Position numbers and translations under genes: made by a program
Part shown: piece by piece, positions 17,878-27,408 of the stretch
How the letters are laid out: each line of letters starts with the position of its first letter
How positions within the stretch are numbered: position 1 is the first letter of the stretch
From: Nitrospirota bacterium
Lineage (GTDB): Bacteria > Nitrospirota_A > Leptospirillia > Leptospirillales > Leptospirillaceae
Assembly: GCA_021838585.1 (NCBI GenBank)
Contig: JAKCDE010000006.1
Coordinates: 6,393-70,392 of the forward strand
Reading direction: 5' to 3'
Length of the DNA stretch: 64,000 nt
The notes under the pieces: model-generated
The model's input: only the letters and a program-made list of their open reading frames with translations
Database searches by the model: none
Told to the model about the DNA's origin: nothing

Positions 17878-18927
17878 ATGGGCTCTGTACCCCTTACCAA
17901 CAATCTCTTCCTTAGGGCCTGTCGCGGGGAAAGACTGGACCGTCCTCCCATCTGGATCATGCGCCAGGCCGGGAGATACATGCCCGAATATCAGGAGATC
18001 CGGAAGAAGACAACATTCCTGGGGTTGTGCAAAACTCCGGAGCTTGCCGCGCAGGCGACACTTCTGCCCATCGACCTTTTGGGGCTCGATGCGGCCATCC
18101 TGTTTTCGGATATCCTGATCCCGGTCGAGGCGATGGGACTCGAACTCGAATTTACCGAGCACAAGGGGCCACGATTCTCGAATCCAGTCAGGACCGATGC
18201 CGACATCGAGAGACTGGTGGTTCCCGAAGCCCGGAAAGCGACAGGCTTCGTGGCCGATGCGGTCCGGCTCATCAACCAGAGGCTGGCAGGACGTGTCCCG
18301 CTCCTTGGTTTTTCCGGTTCTCCTTTTACCCTGGCAACCTACATGGTCGAAGGGGAAACATCCAAGGAATTCACGCGCGTCAAGCGGCTTATCTTCGGGA
18401 ATCCCAAGGGGTATCGCGCCCTGATGGAGAAGGTGACCCGCACCGTGATCGATTACCTCGAGATGCAGATCGAGGCGGGGATCCACGCCTATCAGCTTTT
18501 CGACACATGGGCGGGCTCTCTTTGCGCCGAACATTACCGGGAATATGCCCTCCCCTACACACAGGAAGTGGTTCGGGCCCTTTCCCGACACGGCATCCCG
18601 TCGATTCTCTATGTGAATGGAACCTGCGCCCTCTTGGACGAAATGAACCGGGCCGGAACCGATGTCCTCTCCATTGACTGGCGGCTTCCACTTGAGCGGG
18701 CGATTCCCCGGGTTTCGGCGGACAAGGCTCTTCAGGGAAACCTGGATCCGGTGGTTCTCCTGACGACCCGGGCGGCGCTCGAGGCAGAAGTGAAACGAAT
18801 CCTGGCCGGTGTCGGAAACCGTCCCGGATTCATTTTCAACCTGGGCCACGGAATCCTTCCTGAAACCCCTGTCGAGATGGCTCTCCATCTCGTAAAAATC
18901 GTCCAGAACGGATCCGCCCAGCCCTGA
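17878..18927 (+). CDS. hemE: Uroporphyrinogen decarboxylase
   Basis: Decarboxylates the four acetate side chains of uroporphyrinogen III to give coproporphyrinogen III in heme synthesis. The 349-residue protein has the N-terminal signature PPIWIMRQAGRYMPEY and the second signature GFSGSPFTLATYMVEG. The ATG at 17878 is chosen because it gives the standard N-terminus; an in-frame ATG at 17824 would overlap the upstream gene. The gene starts 14 bp after cbiX and is 22 bp ahead of hemN. Confidence 0.96.
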   Translation: MGSVPLTNNLFLRACRGERLDRPPIWIMRQAGRYMPEYQEIRKKTTFLGLCKTPELAAQATLLPIDLLGLDAAILFSDILIPVEAMGLELEFTEHKGPRFSNPVRTDADIERLVVPEARKATGFVADAVRLINQRLAGRVPLLGFSGSPFTLATYMVEGETSKEFTRVKRLIFGNPKGYRALMEKVTRTVIDYLEMQIEAGIHAYQLFDTWAGSLCAEHYREYALPYTQEVVRALSRHGIPSILYVNGTCALLDEMNRAGTDVLSIDWRLPLERAIPRVSADKALQGNLDPVVLLTTRAALEAEVKRILAGVGNRPGFIFNLGHGILPETPVEMALHLVKIVQNGSAQP

Positions 18928-18949
18928 AGCGAAGGAGTCAGTCTTACCC

Positions 18950-20332
18950 ATGATGAACGCAGTGGACATCGCCCTTCTTAAAAAATATGACCGGCCCGGG
19001 CCGCGCTATACCAGCTATCCCACCGCTCCCGTCTGGACAGAGGAGTTCGGCGAGAAGGAGGCGCGGGAGGAGCTTGCGCGTTCTAACTCCGCGAAGACTC
19101 CCCGGGATATTTCCCTTTATTTCCATATCCCCTTTTGCGAATCTCTCTGTTATTTTTGCGGATGCAGCACGATCATTACAAGGGACAAGGCCAAGGCGGA
19201 AGAATACAACAATTTTTTGGCCCGCGAAATGGCCGTGGTCGCACCTCTGCTCGACAAGAACAGGAAAGTGGTGCAGCTCCATCTGGGGGGTGGGACCCCA
19301 TCGAGCCTCACCCCCGCCCAGACGAGAACTCTCTTCCGGAATATCGACCGCCATTTCAAGGTGGACTACAAGGGTGGGGAGATATCGGCCGAAATCGACC
19401 CCAGGGAAGCATCGAACGACTACCTCGAGACGCTGAAGGCGGTCGGAGTCAACCGGATCAGCATGGGGGTCCAGGATTTCGATCCTGCCGTCCAGAAGGC
19501 GGTCAACAGGATTCAGCCTCACGATCTGACTGAACGTGTCTTCCGAAAGTGCCGGGAACTTGCCTTTCACAGCATCAACATCGACCTCATCTACGGCCTG
19601 CCCTTCCAGACAGTGGAAGGGTTTTCCCGGACGCTGGACCAGATCATCGCCCTTTCTCCGGACCGGATCGCCGTCTTCAACTATGCCCACGTGCCCTGGC
19701 TGAAGAAACACATGGTCCTGATCCGGGAGTCAACCCTTCCTCCTCCCGATGTCAAGTTCGCCCTCATCACCCTGATCGGGGAAAAGCTCGAAAAGGCGGG
19801 ATACCGGTTTATCGGAATGGACCACTTCGCGAAGCCGGATGACGAGCTTTTTCTGGCCCAGCTCGACAAGACCCTCTATCGGAACTTCCAGGGATATACC
19901 ACCAAGAAAAACGCGGATCTGCTTGGGTTGGGGGTGACCGCCATCAGTATGTTCGACGAGGCCTACTGGCAGAATGTGAAGGCCCTTCCGGACTATTCGG
20001 TCCGGACGCTCTCCGGCCACCTCGGCGCCTTCCGGGGATTCCGTCTCTCGAAGGATGACCGGATGCGCAGGGAGATCATCTCCCGGATCATGTGTGACCT
20101 GGAAATCGACAGAAAAAAGGTCCTTTCCCCGTTCGGGGAGTCCTTTGACACCTACTTTGCGAAAGAGATCGGGGTTCTCGAGGGGTTTGTCCCGGACGGG
20201 CTTCTTGAAATCCTACCTGACAAGATCCGGATCACATCCCTGGGGCGAATCTTCCTGCGAAACATCGCGATGGTCTTCGATGCCTACCTGAAGGAAGCTC
20301 CCAAGGGGCCTCTTTTCTCACGCACTCTCTGA
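18950..20332 (+). CDS. hemN: Oxygen-independent coproporphyrinogen III oxidase
   Basis: Radical SAM enzyme that oxidatively decarboxylates coproporphyrinogen III to protoporphyrinogen IX without oxygen. The protein is 460 residues, the full HemN length. Cluster ligands are C63, C67 and C70 in PFCESLCYFCGC, with the extra cysteine of true HemN at C72. The N-terminal YDRPGPRYTSYPTA is the family's trip-wire region and favours HemN over heme chaperone HemW. The run ends at a strong hairpin terminator directly after the stop. Confidence 0.96.
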   Translation: MMNAVDIALLKKYDRPGPRYTSYPTAPVWTEEFGEKEAREELARSNSAKTPRDISLYFHIPFCESLCYFCGCSTIITRDKAKAEEYNNFLAREMAVVAPLLDKNRKVVQLHLGGGTPSSLTPAQTRTLFRNIDRHFKVDYKGGEISAEIDPREASNDYLETLKAVGVNRISMGVQDFDPAVQKAVNRIQPHDLTERVFRKCRELAFHSINIDLIYGLPFQTVEGFSRTLDQIIALSPDRIAVFNYAHVPWLKKHMVLIRESTLPPPDVKFALITLIGEKLEKAGYRFIGMDHFAKPDDELFLAQLDKTLYRNFQGYTTKKNADLLGLGVTAISMFDEAYWQNVKALPDYSVRTLSGHLGAFRGFRLSKDDRMRREIISRIMCDLEIDRKKVLSPFGESFDTYFAKEIGVLEGFVPDGLLEILPDKIRITSLGRIFLRNIAMVFDAYLKEAPKGPLFSRTL

Positions 20333-20343
20333 CCGGTTTCCCT

Positions 20344-20382
20344 GGTTCGTCCCGGAAACCTTTTCCCGGGACGAACCCTTTT
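20344..20382. terminator. Bidirectional terminator between hemN and aroE
   Basis: A perfect 12-bp stem, GGTTCGTCCCGG (20344-20355) with CCGGGACGAACC (20366-20377), encloses a 10-base loop and is followed by CTTTTC. It sits between two convergent genes and can serve both. Confidence 0.85.
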
Positions 20383-21309
20383 CTAGAGCGACTCCCAAAG
20401 ACTTTGTTGTCCGGTGGCTTGTCGAAGAACCTCCTCCATCCTGTCAAGGGGGGCCTCCTTGCCTGTCCAGAGGCGGAAGGCCAGGGCCCCCTGGCAGAGA
20501 AGCATCCCCAGGCCGTTCTGGGATGGGGCGCCGAAGGAAGAGCCCATCTTCAGAAAAGGAGTCCGTCCTCTTTGGACCGGGGCAGATTCTGTCTGTCTGG
20601 CAGGAGCATAGGAGAGGTCATAAAGGGTGACGTGTGAAAGGGAGAGTCCCTCGAGGGGTGGAAAGGGTAACTCCGTTTCTTCGAAGGCCCGGAGGGAAAG
20701 GGTATTGATAAGCAGGGGAGCCCGGGCGCTTGAAAGCCATTCCTTCCAGGAGGAGTGGTCAAGGGCGCATGCGGTTCGTTCCGGTATCCCGGAAAGAAAG
20801 GGGAGATCGAGGAGGGTTTCGCCCCGGGATTTGGTCCGGTTGACGAGGCAAATGGCCCGGACAGGGCGACTGGCGAGGGCCCAGAGAACCGCCCGGGCCG
20901 AACCGCCCGCCCCGAAAATCAGGACGTGGGACGGGAACGGAATACGGCTCTCCCCGAGAAAGCGGTCTAGGGCCAGGAGAAAGCCTGGTCCGTCGGTATT
21001 GTCTCCAAGCCATTTGCCTCCCCGGGCGATGACGGTGTTGACGGCGCCGATATCCCGGGCCGTTCCTGATATTTCATCGACCAATCCAACCATGGCTTCC
21101 TTGTGGGGGAGGGTGATGTTGAATCCCGCGACTTCGAGGATCCGGAGCGCCGCCAGCGCCTGAGGCAATGTCTCGGGCAGAATGTCGAAGGGGAGGTAGG
21201 CGGCGTCGAGGCCCGTGGCGTCGAAGGCCGCCTGCTGGAAGCGCGGCGAGAGGGAGTGGGCCACCGGATGACCGATGACCGCGAAAAATTGTCTCAGAGA
21301 GAGCTCCAA
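20383..21309 (-). CDS. aroE: Shikimate dehydrogenase
   Basis: Reduces 3-dehydroshikimate to shikimate with NADPH in aromatic amino acid synthesis. In the 308-residue protein the substrate domain has GHPVAHSLSPRFQQ, NITLPHKEAM (catalytic Lys) and NTDGPGF (catalytic Asp). The nucleotide domain follows with LIFGAGGSARAV. It is a little longer than the usual 270-290 residues. It stands alone, convergent with hemN and separated from the upstream secreted-protein gene by a hairpin. Confidence 0.94.
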   Translation of the reverse strand: MELSLRQFFAVIGHPVAHSLSPRFQQAAFDATGLDAAYLPFDILPETLPQALAALRILEVAGFNITLPHKEAMVGLVDEISGTARDIGAVNTVIARGGKWLGDNTDGPGFLLALDRFLGESRIPFPSHVLIFGAGGSARAVLWALASRPVRAICLVNRTKSRGETLLDLPFLSGIPERTACALDHSSWKEWLSSARAPLLINTLSLRAFEETELPFPPLEGLSLSHVTLYDLSYAPARQTESAPVQRGRTPFLKMGSSFGAPSQNGLGMLLCQGALAFRLWTGKEAPLDRMEEVLRQATGQQSLWESL

Positions 21310-21317
21310 AAAGTGAA

Positions 21318-21345
21318 CGGGCCCGGACCTCCGGACCCGTTATGT
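21318..21345 (-). terminator. Hairpin after the secreted helical protein gene
   Basis: AACGGG-C-CCGGA pairs with TCCGG-A-CCCGTT around a short loop, with A-rich sequence on the far side (T-rich when read on the minus strand). It lies between the minus-strand gene ending at 21371 and the aroE start at 21309. Confidence 0.6.
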
Positions 21346-21370
21346 TTCGGGACGATCCTGGGAGTCGCCG

Positions 21371-21916
21371 TTACTGGATCCAGCGCTTGGCATCGTTTCG
21401 ATAGGTTGCTTCCGCCTTCTTGACGGCATCTGCATAGTCGGCTGTCGCTTTGCGGAGGGCTTCCGTGTAATCACGGAGGGCTCCCGCCACCTCTCCCTGC
21501 CGGATGGCCCGCGCCCGGGCGATGGCGATCGCAAAGTCCTTGGCGGCATCCTTGATCTTGTCCTTCAGGTGGGCGTCGAACCCTGAGCTCTGGGCCACTT
21601 CCTCTTTTACGGTATTGATCTTCAGGGTCACGTCCCGATTGGCCCGTTCGGTGGCCTTGTCATAGGCGGCGTCCGCCTTTCTTTTGGCGAGGTCGAAGGT
21701 CTTTCGGGCATTGGAGATCGCTTTGTGATAAAGAGCCGAGGCGCGGGAGACGACGGCATCGTAATGGCCCACGGCCCGGGTGACGCGTGAGGTATCGGTC
21801 ATGTCTGCGGCAAATGTCCTGGAGTGCGGTGCGGAAAGGACGAAGAGGCCGGAAAGGACAAGTGCGAAAAGGGTCTTCGAGGCAAAGTTTCTGGAGGTGA
21901 CGGATCTGATAGTCAT
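21371..21916 (-). CDS. Secreted alanine-rich alpha-helical protein, unknown function
   Basis: 181 residues with a clear signal peptide (hydrophobic core about residues 15-28, cleavage likely after TFAA). The mature protein is almost wholly charged helix, rich in Ala, Lys, Asp and Arg, with a loose heptad-like pattern and repeated A-x-A-x-Y/K units. No known domain was recognised. It resembles periplasmic helical stress or scaffold proteins in composition only. It stands alone with a terminator behind it. Confidence 0.75.
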   Translation of the reverse strand: MTIRSVTSRNFASKTLFALVLSGLFVLSAPHSRTFAADMTDTSRVTRAVGHYDAVVSRASALYHKAISNARKTFDLAKRKADAAYDKATERANRDVTLKINTVKEEVAQSSGFDAHLKDKIKDAAKDFAIAIARARAIRQGEVAGALRDYTEALRKATADYADAVKKAEATYRNDAKRWIQ

Positions 21917-21972
21917 AAGCCCCTCATTCTAGAAAGGTGATTGGGAATCATTCCCCGCCATCCTAACACAGA

Positions 21973-21996
21973 CCTCCTCTTTTTGGGGAGAGGAGG
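21973..21996. repeat. Perfect inverted repeat in a gene-free stretch
   Basis: CCTCCTCT (21973-21980) and AGAGGAGG (21989-21996) form an 8-bp stem with an 8-base loop. No T-run follows on the minus strand, so a terminator for the broken GGDEF gene is possible but unproven. Otherwise 21917-22237 holds nothing I can recognise. Confidence 0.4.
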
Positions 21997-22237
21997 GAGT
22001 GTGGGGGCTTAAGGAGGGAAATCGGAGTCCCTCTGCCGGACGATCTTCCCCCGCCCCCCCTCTTGAAGGGAAACGCTTTCGCGGGCTAGGAAGGTTGTCG
22101 CACTTTTCAGGAGTGGGACTCCTAAGGACGGGTATACCCGCTCGATTCCCGGACTCCCTGCCGTTGTACAGTCATGCGGCGCTTCTTGAGATAACTCCAG
22201 GTCGCCATCCTCTTTTGAAAGAACGTGGGAGAATGTC

Positions 22238-23911
22238 TCAGGACAAGGAAAACTGGGAGTTGTAAAGCCCCCAGCCATCCTTTCCCTGGCGCTTGACTGC
22301 ATACATGGCCTGATCGGCGTGAATAACCAATCCGTCGCCATCAGCCGGGTCGTCGGGAAAGATGGTGATTCCAAAACATCCGGAAATTTCAATCCTCTGG
22401 CCCTCGATCTCGCGGATATCCCGGATCATTTCCAGAATCCGTGACAGCGTTCCTTCCAGATTCTCCGCTGAAATGTCGGGAAGAATGAGGGCGAACTCGT
22501 CACCGCCGAGTCTTGCCACCGCATCCGATTCCTTCAGGATCTCCCGAAGAACCGAACCGACATTGATAAGAAGCCTGTCCCCTATCTTGTGCCCGAGAGT
22601 GTCGTTGACGGACTTGAATCCGTCGAGATCGAGAACACCGACGACGAGGAAACTCTGGTGACGCTCGGCATATCGTCGGGCGTGCTCCAGCCTGTCGTAG
22701 AAAAGGCGACGGTTGGGAAGTCCTGTCAGGGGATCGTGGAGGGAGAGAAACTGGGCACGTTCCTCCTGGCGGCTCTTGGCCTCTCCCGATCCCGGTTGTC
22801 GAGGACGAAGGAAAGGCTTCGGAAAACCCCGTCGAGAAGATTCGAAAGTTCCTCCCCGAAAAATCCGGTCTGTCTGGAGACGACGGCCAGGGTGCCTTGG
22901 AACTTCTGGTTCCGGAAAATGGGGTAGAGGGCAGCGGAACGAATTCCGTTCTCAAGGAAGACGAGTCTTAAGGGGCTGTCGGGGAATTCGGTCATGTAAT
23001 CGTTCACGATCAGTGTTTTTTTTTGAAAAAAACTTCTGGGTCATGGTATTCGGTTCTGTATTTCCTGCCCCCTCCCTCCCCGCCGTAATCCTGAGCTCCG
23101 AAACCCGCTCCGAGCCTGGTCCGGTATAGTGGTTCCAGTCGATAAGACCGGTTTCTTCGTTGACGGGACCGACTCCGACGATGCTTGATTCTTCGCTCCG
23201 TTGAAGAATGGCGCATGTCTTGTCGAAGAGGTCGTGGGGAGGGGGAAGGTTGGCCACGAGGGCATTGATCTCGGAGAGAGCCTGGTAATAGTTTTTGAGG
23301 GTCAGGATCGTTTCATCCGTTTTCCGGTTTTCTCGCAGGCGGTCGAGATTGTCAATCGAAAAGGAGATATTTCGTGTCACCTCGGAGAGAAGCTGGTCCA
23401 TTTCCTTTCCAAAAAAGTCCGTGAAAAGGGAAAAGACGATCAAGACACCTGCCGGAGACCCTCCCCGGCAGATGGGGTAAACGGCCACCGCACGAATCCC
23501 CTGCTCTCGAATTTCTCTCGGAGGGTTTGTCCCACCGGATGGTTCAGATAGTCGTTGAGAATCATCCGTTTCCCGGATCGAAGGACCTGTCCGGTCATGG
23601 TACCGGACGGAGAAAAGTTCGGAGGTGATCCAGACAGATTGCCGTCCATCCTTCCTCTTAATAGTGAGACGCCCGGCCAGACCGGAAAAGAACCGGCCGC
23701 AGGACTGCTTCCGGAGGACCGCCCCGTTTCGAAGAACCGGAGAGGGGAGATCCCGGAGCCAGGGGGTCTCCGGTCCGGTGAACCGGGCGTACTCCTGATC
23801 GACGGGAACGGGCGTTCCCGAAAGAGAGAGCGCTTTTTTGGCGAAGGCCCGGTCATGGCGGTCCGGAGAAATCGGACCTCGAATGTTGTCCGGGATCGAA
23901 AAGAAAAACAA
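22238..23911 (-). pseudogene. Frameshifted GAF-GAF-GGDEF diguanylate cyclase-like gene
   Basis: Reads in pieces from 23911 down to 22238. The first GAF-like domain is in one frame, but the segment around GQVLRSGKRMILNDY is only sensible in another frame (about 23600-23510) before the original frame resumes at GIRAVAVYP: a compensating pair of shifts. The second GAF domain breaks at a run of nine A on the coding strand near 23018, resuming as KTLIVNDYMTEFPDSP. A further break near 22780 looks like a two-base AG duplication, after which LHDPLTGLPNRRLFYDRLEH and LGGDEFALI (the GGDEF motif) follow. The four shifts make an active enzyme unlikely, unless some are sequence errors. Confidence 0.75.
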
Positions 23912-23984
23912 TGCTCATCCCGGAGGATCTGTAGAAGGGAGGTTAATCGAAAATCGCAAATATCAGTCTGATAGGGAGGGGTCG

Positions 23985-24194
23985 ATGGAGTACCCGGTCA
24001 TTATCGAGAATGGCGAAGAGGAGATCGGCTTTGTGGTGACGTGTCCCAATAGGAAACGGAAGAGAATGTGCTGGAAAAATATCAAGGACGCCATTTCCCT
24101 ATTACCTGGCAGGAATCGAGGGCTTGAAATGCATCGGGGGATAGTGGAGGGGATGTTTGCGAGAGAAAGAGAGCAATTTGTTTATATGTCTTGA
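23985..24194 (+). CDS. Short HicB-like protein, possibly an orphan antitoxin remnant
   Basis: 69 residues with a good ribosome site (AGGGAGGGG three bases ahead of the ATG). The N-terminus MEYPVIIENGEEEIGFVVTC follows the HicB pattern (strand, short acidic turn, strand). A later NIKDAISLLP matches the HicB helix position that normally reads like NIxEAIxxYL. The usual proline-glycine-cysteine turn is altered and the C-terminal DNA-binding part is missing. No hicA is adjacent. It may be a decayed or solo antitoxin. Confidence 0.45.
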   Translation: MEYPVIIENGEEEIGFVVTCPNRKRKRMCWKNIKDAISLLPGRNRGLEMHRGIVEGMFAREREQFVYMS

Positions 24195-24356
24195 GATTAC
24201 CTCGTCCTGGCCGGTTCCTCTTACATGTTGCCCTCCGGTGACTGACATTAACCGGATAACGCAAGGGAAAATTTGGAGGGTCCGCCAAAAATCGAACATA
24301 GAGGAGGCAGGATCATAAAGGTTTGTTTCGTAATGGTATTAAGCATTGATGAAATA

Positions 24357-24432
24357 TGGTGGAGCTGACGGGGGTCGAACCCGTGACCTCAAGACTGCCA
24401 GTCTTGCGCGCTCCCAACTGCGCCACAGCCCC
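24357..24432 (-). tRNA. tRNA-Ala (anticodon GGC)
   Basis: 76 nt including an encoded CCA. The 7-bp acceptor stem carries the G3-U70 pair that identifies alanine tRNA. The D arm (GCGC/GCGC), the anticodon stem CAAGA/TCTTG with loop CTGGCAG, and the T arm ACGGG/CCCGT with TTCGACC are all intact. It is divergent from the metK riboswitch promoter. Confidence 0.97.
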
Positions 24433-24467
24433 ATCTGGTTGGATGCCGATGAACACCGGCAAGAGTC

Positions 24468-24496
24468 ATCCTAGCAGATACCCCGGTCCGATTCAA
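24468..24496 (-). promoter_or_regulatory. Promoter for tRNA-Ala
   Basis: On the minus strand TTGAAT (24496-24491), 17-bp spacer, TAGGAT (24473-24468). Transcription would start about 29 bases before the mature 5' end. Confidence 0.6.
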
Positions 24497-24525
24497 GGGA
24501 TTCCAAAAGGGTTTGAAAAAAAACA

Positions 24526-24554
24526 TTGACACCGGTCCAGGGCCGCGCTAGTAT
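24526..24554 (+). promoter_or_regulatory. Promoter of the metK sulfur operon
   Basis: TTGACA (24526-24531), exactly 17 bp, then TAGTAT (24549-24554). The start site would be near 24561, so the transcript begins about ten bases before the riboswitch aptamer. Confidence 0.8.
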
Positions 24555-24569
24555 TGAATTCAATCTCTC

Positions 24570-24624
24570 TGGTGGAGTGATTTGAGACTATTGCAACCAC
24601 CTTAAAAAAAAGTGCTAAAAGTCC
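24570..24624 (+). promoter_or_regulatory. SAM-II class (or related SAM-V) riboswitch aptamer
   Basis: P1 is GGTGG (24571-24575) with CCACC (24597-24601). The loop carries TGATTTGAGACTATTGCAA, which closely follows the SAM-II consensus loop from memory. After an A-rich linker comes GTGCTAAAAGTC. The loop segment GACTATTGCA can pair with TGCTAAAAGTC (GAC:GTC, an A/U-rich middle, GCA:TGC), giving the H-type pseudoknot of this class. The gene directly behind it is metK, SAM synthetase. No covariance search was run, so class II versus V is judged by eye. Confidence 0.75.
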
Positions 24625-24647
24625 AGGAATACTCGATATATTCGATT

Positions 24648-24680
24648 AACCCTGTGCTGAATGGCACTGGGTTTTTTTTT
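24648..24680 (+). terminator. Riboswitch expression-platform terminator before metK
   Basis: AACCC-T-GTGC (24648-24657), 6-base loop, GCAC-T-GGGTT (24664-24673), then an unbroken T-run to 24680. It lies between the aptamer and the metK ribosome site. The 3' arm GCACT (24664-24668) can also pair with AGTGC (24611-24615) of the aptamer's pseudoknot strand. That suggests an antiterminator that forms only when the aptamer is not folded on SAM. Confidence 0.8.
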
Positions 24681-24702
24681 GTCTTCAATCCAGGAGGATT
24701 TG

Positions 24703-25860
24703 ATGGCCAAGAGCCACTACCTGTTCACGTCCGAATCAGTCACCGAAGGACATCCGGACAAAATGTGCGACCAAATTTCCGACGGCGTCCTCGATGCGAT
24801 TCTCTCCCAGGATCCCATGGGCCGGGTGGCCTGCGAGACCCTGACCACCACCGGGCTCGTCCTGCTGGCCGGAGAAATCACGGCCCGCCACAATGTCCAG
24901 TTCGACGAAGTGGCACGGGAGGTCGTCAAGGATATCGGATATACGGACTCCGAGTCGGGGTTCGACTACAAGACCTGTGCAGTCATGACAACGATTCATT
25001 CCCAATCCCCGGACATCTCGATGGGGGTCGATACCGGCGGGGCCGGCGACCAGGGTCTGATGTTCGGCATGGCCGTCGACGAGACGGAAGAACTCATGCC
25101 GATGCCGATCCTTCTGGCCCATCGTCTGACGCGACAGCTTTCCTACCTCAGGAAGTCGGGGGTTCTTCCCTATCTGCGGCCCGACGGGAAGGCCCAGGTG
25201 ACGCTTGAATATGACGGAGATCTTCCGGTGGCGATCGACACCATCGTTGTTTCGACCCAGCATGCCCCGGAAATCACGCAGGAACAGATTTACAGCGACG
25301 TGATCGAAAAAGTCGTTCGCCCTGTTCTTCCGGAGAACCTTTTGGAAAGCCGTCCCGTAACTTTCCACATCAATCCGACCGGTCGCTTCGTCACCGGAGG
25401 CCCTCACGGCGACGCCGGCCTGACCGGTCGCAAGATCATCGTCGACACCTATGGCGGTGCAGGGCGTCATGGAGGAGGAGCCTTCTCCGGCAAGGATCCC
25501 ACCAAGGTCGATCGTTCGGCCTGCTACATGGCCCGCTACGTGGCGAAGAACATTGTCGGAGCGGGTCTTGCCAAGAGATGCGAAGTCCAGATCGCTTATG
25601 CGATTGGCGTCGCCGATCCCGTTTCTGTGCACGTGAACACCTATCAGACGTCGCCAGTCTCGGATCGCCTTATCGAGACGGTGGTCAGGGAGCTTTTTCC
25701 CCTGACGCCCAAGGGGATCATTGACCACCTGAAGCTTCGGCGTCCGATTTATCGCAAAACAGCCTCTTATGGCCACTTCGGCCGGACTGAGGAGGACTTT
25801 ACCTGGGAGAAACTCGACATGGCCGAAAGCCTCAGACGGGAAACCGAACGACTGGCCTGA
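24703..25860 (+). CDS. metK: S-adenosylmethionine synthetase
   Basis: Makes SAM from methionine and ATP. The 385-residue protein has [20 protein letters not shown] at the start, the [10 protein letters not shown] signature and the P-loop-like [16 protein letters not shown]. The ATG at 24703 has GGAGG seven bases ahead; the in-frame ATG at 24661 lies inside the terminator hairpin and is rejected. It is the first gene behind the riboswitch, which fits feedback by its own product. ahcY follows 40 bp later. Confidence 0.97.
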   Translation: MAKSHYLFTSESVTEGHPDKMCDQISDGVLDAILSQDPMGRVACETLTTTGLVLLAGEITARHNVQFDEVAREVVKDIGYTDSESGFDYKTCAVMTTIHSQSPDISMGVDTGGAGDQGLMFGMAVDETEELMPMPILLAHRLTRQLSYLRKSGVLPYLRPDGKAQVTLEYDGDLPVAIDTIVVSTQHAPEITQEQIYSDVIEKVVRPVLPENLLESRPVTFHINPTGRFVTGGPHGDAGLTGRKIIVDTYGGAGRHGGGAFSGKDPTKVDRSACYMARYVAKNIVGAGLAKRCEVQIAYAIGVADPVSVHVNTYQTSPVSDRLIETVVRELFPLTPKGIIDHLKLRRPIYRKTASYGHFGRTEEDFTWEKLDMAESLRRETERLA

Positions 25861-25900
25861 AATCATGATGCAAACATTTATAAGCAGACGGGAGATCTGA

Positions 25901-27157
<1,257 letters not shown>

Positions 27158-27165
27158 GAGAAGGC

Positions 27166-27372
27166 ATGAATATCAGCGTCAACGGAAAGTCCGAAACGGT
27201 GGGTCCGGGGAGCACGGTCGCTTCTGTGCTCAAGGCCAAGGAGCTGGATCCCGCCCTCGTGTCGGTCGAGCATAATGGAAAAATTCTGGAAAAGTCCGAT
27301 CTCGACGGGGTCATTCTGTCGGAAGGGGACGAACTGGAGATTCTATTTTTCATGGGAGGTGGCGCGGCCTGA
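27166..27372 (+). CDS. ThiS-like sulfur carrier protein with C-terminal GGGAA
   Basis: 68-residue beta-grasp protein. ThiS features are visible: MNISVNGKSETV start, LDPALVSVEHNGKIL and EGDELEILFFMGGG. The usual ThiS ends in Gly-Gly; here two alanines follow, so the tail must be trimmed before the glycine can be adenylated and thiocarboxylated. No thiG or thiamine gene is nearby; the next gene is a cysteine synthase. AGGAG lies seven bases ahead of the ATG. A sulfur donor for cysteine or homocysteine is therefore more likely than a thiamine role. Confidence 0.8.
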   Translation: MNISVNGKSETVGPGSTVASVLKAKELDPALVSVEHNGKILEKSDLDGVILSEGDELEILFFMGGGAA

Positions 27373-27408
27373 TCCGGGCGGCGCCATACCCCCGAAGGAA
27401 CGAAGATC

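Noticed and set aside
21999..22265. Plus-strand frame of 88 codons in the 21917-22237 gap
   Set aside because: No credible start signal or domain, and it runs into the GGDEF remnant on the other strand.
27166..27372. Thiamine-biosynthesis role for the ThiS-like carrier
   Set aside because: No thiG, thiF partner set, thiE or TPP riboswitch nearby, and the protein ends GGGAA; the surrounding genes are for sulfur amino acids.
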